A DNA stretch of 10,603 nt. Source: Acidobacteriota bacterium. GTDB taxonomy: Bacteria; Acidobacteriota; UBA6911; RPQK01; JADFOI01. Where the stretch lies: NCBI GenBank assembly GCA_022545645.1, contig JACZQQ010000077.1, positions 1 to 10,603 of the forward strand, in the 5' to 3' direction. The notes under the pieces are model-generated. The model made no database searches and had not been told where the DNA came from. It saw nothing but the letters and a program-made list of their open reading frames with translations. This document shows positions 5,397-10,603 of the stretch, in pieces (the stretch's first letter is position 1; every line of letters starts with the position of its first letter). The position numbers and the translations under genes were made by a program.

Positions 5397-5871
5397 CGTC
5401 CTTAAGTACCCTGGAGAACCCGGTAATGGGGTCCACCCAGATTCTCATTTCACTTCCCGTTTCGCGCCTTAAGCTAAAAGTTGCCCCCGAACTCCTCCCG
5501 TTCGCATAAAAACTAATCCTCACAGGGAATACCACGTCGTCCTCGGTGTGCACGGAAACTCCTTCCGGAAGGACAAACTTCCTAATCTGCTGCTCGAACT
5601 CGTCGGCAAAGACGTAATAGTCGGAGACGGTTTCATCTTCATCTTTGTGGAGGATCATGCGAAAAACCTTTTGTTTGGTAATGGCCTGGGATCGCGCGTG
5701 TCTCATTCGTGTCATTAAATCGCGCCCGGCGGTTTCCATCTCCAGCCCCCTCCATCCTCTGGAAAAGGAAGGCATGACAACGCCGGCTGCCAGAGCGACC
5801 AACATCAAGACCACGATCAACTCCAGGAGGCTGAAGCCCTTCTTACTCCCAGGAGTTAATGTCCGCATCAT
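5383..5871 (-). CDS. gspH: GspH minor pseudopilin
   Basis: This 162-residue pseudopilin has leader MMRTLTPGSKKG, then FSLLELIVVLMLVALAAGVVMP (cleavage after Gly12, Glu at +5). The GLEMETAGRDLMTRMRHARSQAITKQ segment is typical of GspH, the minor pseudopilin thought to join the tip complex to the GspG shaft. The frame stays open upstream to 6081, but that part is out of frame within gspG. The ATG at 5871 has an AAGGAGG with an 8-bp spacer and is the best start; the adjacent ATG at 5868 is possible. It overlaps the end of gspG by 29 bp. The final codons (LKDEVDS) fall within a 7-bp repeat array. Confidence 0.9.
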   Translation of the reverse strand: MMRTLTPGSKKGFSLLELIVVLMLVALAAGVVMPSFSRGWRGLEMETAGRDLMTRMRHARSQAITKQKVFRMILHKDEDETVSDYYVFADEFEQQIRKFVLPEGVSVHTEDDVVFPVRISFYANGRSSGATFSLRRETGSEMRIWVDPITGFSRVLKDEVDS

Positions 5872-6277
5872 CGCCATCGCCTCCTTCCATCCCATCGGCG
5901 CCAAAACTCCAAAGGTCGTAGTCCCCGTTCTCACCGGGTGCGCGGTACTGATAGTCACGGCCCCACGTATCCTTGGGAACATTATTCTTTTCCAGGTAGG
6001 GACCGCTCCAATTTTGAATTCCCTGGTCTTCCACCAGTACGTGCAACCCTTGACCTGAGGTGGGATAGTGACCCACATCAAAACGAAACAGGGCCAGTGC
6101 GTTGCCCAGTTGTTCGATCTGCAGCCTGGCCACCTGAGCTTTGCTCTGTCCCACGCGGTTCCAGAGTCTCGGTCCCACCACTCCCGCTAAAAGCCCAAGA
6201 ATGACCAGCACGACAATGAGTTCGATCAGGGTAAAACCCTTTTGATTTTTAGAATGTGACCTCTTTCTCTCTTCCAT
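5843..6277 (-). CDS. gspG: GspG major pseudopilin
   Basis: This 144-residue protein is the main subunit of the T2SS pseudopilus. The leader of 14 residues ends in NQKG, followed by FTLIELIVVLVILGLLAGVVGP with Glu at +5. Diagnostic GspG segments are present: ALFRFDVGHYPTSGQGL, PKDTWGRDYQYRAPG, and the C-terminal calcium-binding loop DLWSFGADGMEGG plus DADINSW. The aspartates of that loop bind calcium in characterised GspG proteins. A GTG at 6283 could add two residues, but the ATG at 6277 has GAGGG about 5 bp upstream and is preferred. It is the first of five consecutive pseudopilin genes (G, H, I, J, K). Confidence 0.96.
   Translation of the reverse strand: MEERKRSHSKNQKGFTLIELIVVLVILGLLAGVVGPRLWNRVGQSKAQVARLQIEQLGNALALFRFDVGHYPTSGQGLHVLVEDQGIQNWSGPYLEKNNVPKDTWGRDYQYRAPGENGDYDLWSFGADGMEGGDGDDADINSWE
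5880..5886 (-). promoter_or_regulatory. Ribosome-binding site that fixes the gspH start
   Basis: AAGGAGG on the minus strand lies 8 bp before the ATG at 5871, inside the 3' end of gspG. An ATG at 5877 is only 2 bp away and therefore unlikely to be used. Confidence 0.6.
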
Positions 6278-6304
6278 TCTCACCCTCTCTGTTTTCTCCG
6301 TTTC

Positions 6305-7528
6305 CTACAGCGGCACGTCGTTGATGCTGAAAATCGAGTACAGCATGGACACCACCATGACTCCGATAATGAGTCCCATGACCAGAATGATTGCCGGCTC
6401 AAGCAGGGCCACCAACCGCTGGAGGGATCTTTTCAGATCCCGATCATAGGAGTCCGCAATCTGCAGCAGCATGTCATCCAGCCTTCCCGTTTCCTCTCCG
6501 ACTGCAAGCAGGTGCAAGGCAAAGGGTGGAAAGATTTCGGCTTCCCGAATGGGCCTTGTCAATCCCTCCCCTTTTTTTACCCCTGACTTGATGGATTCCA
6601 TGGTGGAGGCAATGGCCTGATTCTCCACGATTTCCTTGACCAGATTGATGGACTGAATCAGGGGAACGGAACTTTGAAGCAAAGTCCCCAGGGTACGGCT
6701 AAACCGGCTCACCTCAAGCTTTTGAAGAACAGATCCGACAACCGGCAGCTTCAACAACTGCCGGTCCCAATTCAACCGTCCTTCCTCGGTCTTGAGACGG
6801 CTGTAGATCCAATAGGCGCCGCCCCCGATCACCAGCAGGATCAACCACCAGAAACCGGTCAGGAATCCGCTCAATACCAGCAGCACCTTCATGGGAAGGG
6901 GAACCGGGGCACCCGCATTTTCGAAGATATCGGCAAACTGCGGGATGACAACGGTCATCATAATGATGATGGAACCCATCGCAACCACAACCAGAATACA
7001 GGGATAGATCATTGAGGAAATCAGATAACTGCGAAGCTCATCTGCGCCTTCAAGATACTCCTCCAGGCGCTCCAATATCTGGTCCAGAGCGCCTCCCACC
7101 TCTCCCGCTCTGACCATATTGACGTAGACCTTGGGGAAGACCTGAGGATGGGTGCTGAGTGCTTCGGACAGGGCTTTACCCCCTTTGATCTCTCTGAGAA
7201 GCTCGCCGACTACCTCAGCGAGGTAGGCATTTTCCGTCAAATCAGAGAGAACGCTCAGGCTACGATCCAGGGTTAGCCCGGCCTTCACCAGAGTCGAAAG
7301 CTCCTGAGTGAAGATCAGCAGGTCTTTTTGAGGAACCTTCTTTCGTTGCCAGGGAAGTCGAATCTCCCGGCTCAGTAGTCCACCCGTTTCCTCACCGGAA
7401 AACACCTTGATGGGCAGCTGTCCCTGTTCTTGAAGCCGGGCCAGGACCGTCTCCTGGTCGGCCGCCTCCAGGGTTCCCTCAACCACTTTTCCTTCAGGCG
7501 TTACCGCCTTGTATCGAAAGAAAGCCAT
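6305..7528 (-). CDS. gspF: GspF inner-membrane platform protein
   Basis: This 407-residue polytopic protein is the membrane core on which GspE acts to assemble pseudopilin. It begins MAFFRYKAVTPEGKVVEGTLEA, a typical GspF/PilC start. Two T2SSF repeats follow, at about 74-196 (FTQELSTLVKAGLTLDRSLSVL, MVRAGEVGGALDQIL) and about 276-398 (FSRTLGTLLQSSVPLIQSINLV, LLAVGEETGRLDDML). Membrane helices are at about 172-195, 217-240 and 377-399. The length and motif order are fully normal. The gene starts 4 bp after the gspE stop. Confidence 0.97.
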   Translation of the reverse strand: MAFFRYKAVTPEGKVVEGTLEAADQETVLARLQEQGQLPIKVFSGEETGGLLSREIRLPWQRKKVPQKDLLIFTQELSTLVKAGLTLDRSLSVLSDLTENAYLAEVVGELLREIKGGKALSEALSTHPQVFPKVYVNMVRAGEVGGALDQILERLEEYLEGADELRSYLISSMIYPCILVVVAMGSIIIMMTVVIPQFADIFENAGAPVPLPMKVLLVLSGFLTGFWWLILLVIGGGAYWIYSRLKTEEGRLNWDRQLLKLPVVGSVLQKLEVSRFSRTLGTLLQSSVPLIQSINLVKEIVENQAIASTMESIKSGVKKGEGLTRPIREAEIFPPFALHLLAVGEETGRLDDMLLQIADSYDRDLKRSLQRLVALLEPAIILVMGLIIGVMVVSMLYSIFSINDVPL

Positions 7529-7532
7529 TTTC

Positions 7533-9245
7533 CTACAGCTCCTGCGTTACTCTGAGAACCTCCGAAATCGTGGTGATACCCTCCTTGACCTTCTCAAACC
7601 CATCGTCTCTCAAAGTGATCATGCCGCCCTTGATAGCGGCCTTGGTCAGTTCTAAAGCATCGGCATTGGCAACGGTCAAGCGGCGAATCTCCTCATCCAT
7701 GAGCATCAACTCAAAAATAGCCACCCGTCCCTGAAAACCCGTCTGTCCGCATTCTTTGCATCCCTTTCCCTGATAAAGCCTGGTCTTTGCATCCAGCGGG
7801 AATCCGATTTCCTCCAAGACACTTTTCTCCATCTGCTGCTCTTCCTTACAGTGAGAACAGATGACACGGATCAGACGCTGGGCCAGAACTCCCAGTATGG
7901 AAGAAGCCAGCAAATAATCCTCTGCACCCATATCCACCAGTCGGGCAATGGCACTGGGGGCATCGTTGGTGTGGAGTGTGCTAAAAACCACGTGCCCGGT
8001 CAACGCGGCTCGGATTCCGATTGACGCCGTCTCCAGGTCGCGCATCTCTCCGACCATGATCACATCCGGGTCCTGGCGCACGATGGATCGAAGACCGGCT
8101 GCGAAAGTCAGCCCGATCTTAGGATTCACGTGGATTTGATTGATGCCGTCGATCTGGTACTCGACCGGATCTTCAATGGTAATGATTTTCTTATCCGGCT
8201 GATTGATCTGGGTGAGAGCAGCATAGAGGGTGGTTGTTTTTCCGCTTCCGGTAGGGCCTGTGACCAGGATGATGCCGTGAGGCCGCGAGATCAAATTCTG
8301 GAACTGCTCGTGCATCCGGGAGGAAAAGCCGAGTTTCTTCAAATCGTAGATCTGGGTATTGCTCTTGTCCAGGATGCGCATGACCACGCTTTCTCCATAC
8401 ATGGTGGGAAGCGTGGAGACCCGAAGGTCGATGTCCCTTCCCAGGACCTTGATCTTGATGCGTCCATCCTGGGGCAGTCTCCTCTCAGCGATATTGAGTC
8501 TGGCCATGATTTTGATTCGAGAAATGATGGCCGCTTTGAGTTTCTTGGGTGGTGATTCTTCGTCGTAAAGGACGCCATCGACACGGAAGCGGACCTTGAG
8601 ATCGCGCTCAAAAGGCTCAATATGGATATCGGAGGCCCGGGATTCGATAGCCCGCGACATGATCAGGTTCACCAAGCGGATCACGGGGGCTTCCGAGGCC
8701 AGATCCTTGAGGTGCTCGACATCCTCCATCTCTTCACTCCCCATGTCGCCACCCTCGATGTCCTCCACAATCCTGTCCAGAGTGGAAGTCTGGGTCCCGT
8801 AAAATTTTTCGATCAGATCCAGGAGGGCATTCTCAGGGGCCAAAAACACCTGCAGGTTTTGGTAACCGGTGTAAAGGCGGATGGTGTCCAGGGTGGAGTA
8901 ATCCTGGGGATTGGCCATGGCCAGGACCAGTCTTTTATCCTCCTCCAGGCTCACGGGAATGAACTTGCATTCGCGCATAAACTGCACCGAGAAGGTGCCT
9001 TCCAGCACCGGAACCTCAGGAAGCTCCTCGGCCGCCATATAAGGAATACCCAGATAGTCACTCAGGTGGGCCGTCAGATCCGCCTCGGAAATCGCTCCAA
9101 TGTCGATGAAAAGTTTTCCGATTCTGTCAGCTGACTGGTTTTGCAGACTGAGCGCAGTCGACAACTCTTCCTGTGAGATGACTCCCTTTTCCAGCAACTC
9201 CTGGCCAAAAGGCTTCTGATCCTTTAGCTGTGAAAGCTCAATCAT
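7533..9245 (-). CDS. gspE: GspE, T2SS assembly ATPase
   Basis: This 570-residue cytoplasmic hexameric ATPase powers pseudopilus assembly. An N-terminal T2SSE/MshEN-type domain covers about 10-150. The catalytic half has an Asp-rich segment ASDIHIEPFERDLKVRFRVDG (205-224), Walker A GPTGSGKTT (330-338), ITIEDPVEYQ (356-364), Walker B DPDVIMVGEMRD (392-403), the His box TGHVVFSTLHTNDA (416-429) and a four-cysteine zinc site (Cys463, Cys466, Cys496, Cys499). All key residues are present, so the enzyme should be active. The zinc site favours GspE/PilB over a retraction ATPase. The ATG shares one base with the stop of the gene before it. It could be called PilB by sequence alone, but the gsp neighbours settle GspE. 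Confidence 0.97.
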   Translation of the reverse strand: MIELSQLKDQKPFGQELLEKGVISQEELSTALSLQNQSADRIGKLFIDIGAISEADLTAHLSDYLGIPYMAAEELPEVPVLEGTFSVQFMRECKFIPVSLEEDKRLVLAMANPQDYSTLDTIRLYTGYQNLQVFLAPENALLDLIEKFYGTQTSTLDRIVEDIEGGDMGSEEMEDVEHLKDLASEAPVIRLVNLIMSRAIESRASDIHIEPFERDLKVRFRVDGVLYDEESPPKKLKAAIISRIKIMARLNIAERRLPQDGRIKIKVLGRDIDLRVSTLPTMYGESVVMRILDKSNTQIYDLKKLGFSSRMHEQFQNLISRPHGIILVTGPTGSGKTTTLYAALTQINQPDKKIITIEDPVEYQIDGINQIHVNPKIGLTFAAGLRSIVRQDPDVIMVGEMRDLETASIGIRAALTGHVVFSTLHTNDAPSAIARLVDMGAEDYLLASSILGVLAQRLIRVICSHCKEEQQMEKSVLEEIGFPLDAKTRLYQGKGCKECGQTGFQGRVAIFELMLMDEEIRRLTVANADALELTKAAIKGGMITLRDDGFEKVKEGITTISEVLRVTQEL

Positions 9246-9793
9246 TAGTATTGAAGGACACGAATCCGGTCCTCAAATTGCTCAAATGAAATTTTTTCAG
9301 TGGTCAGAAGATCCAAATCCTGTTTGGAGGTCGAGATCACCACAATCGTGGTCTTCTTGGTGGCATCCAGTTCATTGCGATCTTCGACATGGGCATTAAT
9401 CGAAATGCGATCCTCCGCTTCGAGTTGCTTGAATGCCGAACCGTAATCGGCCAGGCATCTGACCATAGATTCCCTCAGCACATTGAGCTGCTCGGCGTTG
9501 GAACGCGGCCCTTCGGTTCGGGCCGGTATCTCCCCGAAGGGTGTACGGATCCTGGATCGATTGATATTGAGATGAAAGGAAACCACCACCCCGTAACCCT
9601 GCACGTAAGATCCCTCCGCCTGTCCCGTGAGCGCAAACGGGTTGGGGAAAGTCTGGGTGAGGATTTCACCCACAATCCTCTCAAAGATCTGGGTGTTCCT
9701 TTTGAGCACTCCCAGATCAAGATCGAGGACGGCAAAGGCTGAACTTCCAGTGAGAAGCAGCACCCCTAGGATAGAAACCCAACAGGCCTTCAC
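9245..9793 (-). CDS. Exported protein of unknown function before gspE
   Basis: I do not recognise a named family. From GTG 9793 the product is 182 residues with a clear Sec signal peptide: VKACWVSILGVLLLTGSSAFA, cleaved before VLDLDLG. The mature part is mixed alpha/beta, with the segments FPNPFALTGQAEGSYVQGYG, FHLNINRSR, TPFGEIPA, MVRCLADYG and ISINAHVEDRNELD followed by a TTIVVISTSKQDLDLL strand. It has no membrane anchor after the signal and no cysteine pairs, so it is probably periplasmic. An ATG at 9856 would add 21 residues and overlap the anti-sigma gene by 56 bp; the GTG, 7 bp after that gene's stop, gives a more normal signal peptide but lacks a clear ribosome-binding site. The tight junctions on both sides suggest a role tied to the regulator pair or to the secretion system. 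Confidence 0.8.
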   Translation of the reverse strand: MKACWVSILGVLLLTGSSAFAVLDLDLGVLKRNTQIFERIVGEILTQTFPNPFALTGQAEGSYVQGYGVVVSFHLNINRSRIRTPFGEIPARTEGPRSNAEQLNVLRESMVRCLADYGSAFKQLEAEDRISINAHVEDRNELDATKKTTIVVISTSKQDLDLLTTEKISFEQFEDRIRVLQY

Positions 9794-9800
9794 CGTGGCT

Positions 9801-10376
9801 CTAGCGTGAGAGTAGTGTTCGCAAGTAATGATTGCTTTCTTCCAAATTATCGACATAACGTTGTTCCAGAGAGATCAGGTATTGCTCCAGCTGATCCACA
9901 TTGGTCCTCTGTTGAAGTTCCACGTCCTCTTTGACCCTCAGGAGAGCCCTGAGCATCAACTGGCGCTCCTGGGTTTGTTGATCCACAATCATGTCCTGAA
10001 CCGTTTCGGTGAGCTGCCGCTCGGAGATGACCATACGCTTACCCCCGAGATATCCCATAGATTGAAGAATGGACACCACCCCGACGACGATCAGAAAGCC
10101 CGCGGCGATCTTCTGAAGTAACGGCCACCAGCGCACCTGTGAAAGCCATGGCCCGGAAGCCAAGACAGCCTGTCGGGTCTCCCTTGCCTTCGCATTCTGG
10201 TGTCCCACTTTCCACTCCCCCAGAATTTCACGGGTTTCAACCAGCTCCATATATTCCCGATTACAACCAGGGCATTCACTGAGGTGCTGGAAGAACTCGA
10301 ACCCCTGGCGCGGATTCACTTCCTCTCCGTAGAGCACATCAATCATCCTCTCCTGGCTTTGCTCACAGTTCATCAT
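9801..10376 (-). CDS. Membrane-bound zf-HC2 anti-sigma factor
   Basis: This 191-residue protein has a cytoplasmic N-terminal zinc-binding anti-sigma domain with the HxxxCxxC motif (His31, Cys35, Cys38, in HLSECPGC). One membrane helix lies at about 88-107. The C-terminal periplasmic region, about 115-190, is highly charged, helical and likely coiled coil (ERQLTETVQDMIVDQQTQERQ onward). Such proteins hold an ECF sigma factor inactive until an envelope signal releases it. It overlaps the sigma gene by 4 bp (ATGA), with GGAG 5 bp before the ATG, so the two are translationally coupled. The partner is the adjacent sigma factor. The signal it senses cannot be read from the sequence, but its location suggests control of the T2SS operon. 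Confidence 0.88.
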   Translation of the reverse strand: MMNCEQSQERMIDVLYGEEVNPRQGFEFFQHLSECPGCNREYMELVETREILGEWKVGHQNAKARETRQAVLASGPWLSQVRWWPLLQKIAAGFLIVVGVVSILQSMGYLGGKRMVISERQLTETVQDMIVDQQTQERQLMLRALLRVKEDVELQQRTNVDQLEQYLISLEQRYVDNLEESNHYLRTLLSR

Positions 10377-10603
10377 CTTTTCTCCATCAGTTTTCTCAGC
10401 GTCTTTAATCCCAGATACATCCGGGACTTGACCGTGGAAAGGGGTATATCCAGGATTTCTGAGATCTCATGAAATTTCAGTCCCTGATACTCCTTCATCA
10501 AAATAACCGTCTTTTGTTCCTCGGGCAGCTCCTTGAAAGCCTCCCTGACAAGCTCGATCTCCTCCTGGACCGCCAGCTGTGTCTCTTGCGTATCTGTCTG
10601 CAC
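10373..10603 (-). CDS. ECF-type RNA polymerase sigma factor, C-terminal part
   Basis: Only the last 77 codons are in the window, and the 5' end lies beyond 10603; the GTG at the edge is probably internal. The visible part is sigma region 4: AFKELPEEQKTVILMKEYQGL, then the helix-turn-helix FHEISEILDIPLSTVKSRMYLGLKTLRKLM, which recognises the -35 element. The SRMYLGLKTLRKL ending is typical of ECF (RpoE-like) sigma factors. A zf-HC2 anti-sigma gene follows directly, the standard arrangement for this class. Region 2 is not visible, so the ECF subgroup cannot be assigned. Confidence 0.9.
   Translation of the reverse strand: MQTDTQETQLAVQEEIELVREAFKELPEEQKTVILMKEYQGLKFHEISEILDIPLSTVKSRMYLGLKTLRKLMEKR

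Noticed and set aside
5872..6081. Upstream extension of gspH by 70 codons
   Set aside because: It runs out of frame through the conserved end of gspG. The ATG at 5871 has a good ribosome-binding site and gives a normal pseudopilin leader.

Overview
Every gene in this window lies on the minus strand, so the biological order runs from position 10603 down to 1. The window is a nearly complete type II secretion system (T2SS) operon headed by a regulatory pair. The order is: end of an ECF-type sigma factor, a membrane-bound zf-HC2 anti-sigma factor, an exported protein I cannot name, then gspE, gspF, gspG, gspH, gspI, gspJ, gspK (interrupted), gspL, gspM and a gspC-like gene. gspD (the secretin) is not seen and would be expected just beyond the left edge. 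No prepilin peptidase (gspO) is present, so it must be encoded elsewhere.

The genes work as one machine. GspE (cytoplasmic ATPase) drives GspF, GspL and GspM (inner-membrane platform). GspG is the major pseudopilin, GspH the minor pseudopilin, and GspI, GspJ and GspK form the tip complex. GspC links the platform to the outer-membrane secretin. Most genes overlap by 1-29 bp or are a few bases apart, which implies one co-transcribed, translationally coupled unit. The sigma/anti-sigma pair overlaps in the same way, so a signal sensed at the envelope may control the whole operon. Its promoter is outside the window.

The unusual part is 2900-5400. Degenerate short-period tandem arrays (7 bp and 8 bp units) sit exactly on gene junctions. 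They encode the end of GspI, almost all of an abnormally long GspJ leader, the gspH/gspI junction, and the region just upstream of gspL. In the same region gspK is cut by a single in-frame TAA. The gspC-like gene ends in a separate tandem-repeat tail (18 bp and 33 bp units).

The organism is a didermic bacterium with moderately high GC by eye and the standard genetic code (TAA, TAG and TGA all end genes). The fused PilM-PilN type GspL, gspC after gspM, and an ECF/zf-HC2 pair with an unknown exported protein before gspE suggest an uncultivated lineage such as Acidobacteriota or a relative. That placement is an impression, not something the sequence proves. Coding is essentially continuous: the largest gap between genes is 83 bp (2903-2985), so there is no unexplained stretch over 300 bp. 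I see no tRNA, rRNA, insertion sequence, CRISPR array or convincing terminator.
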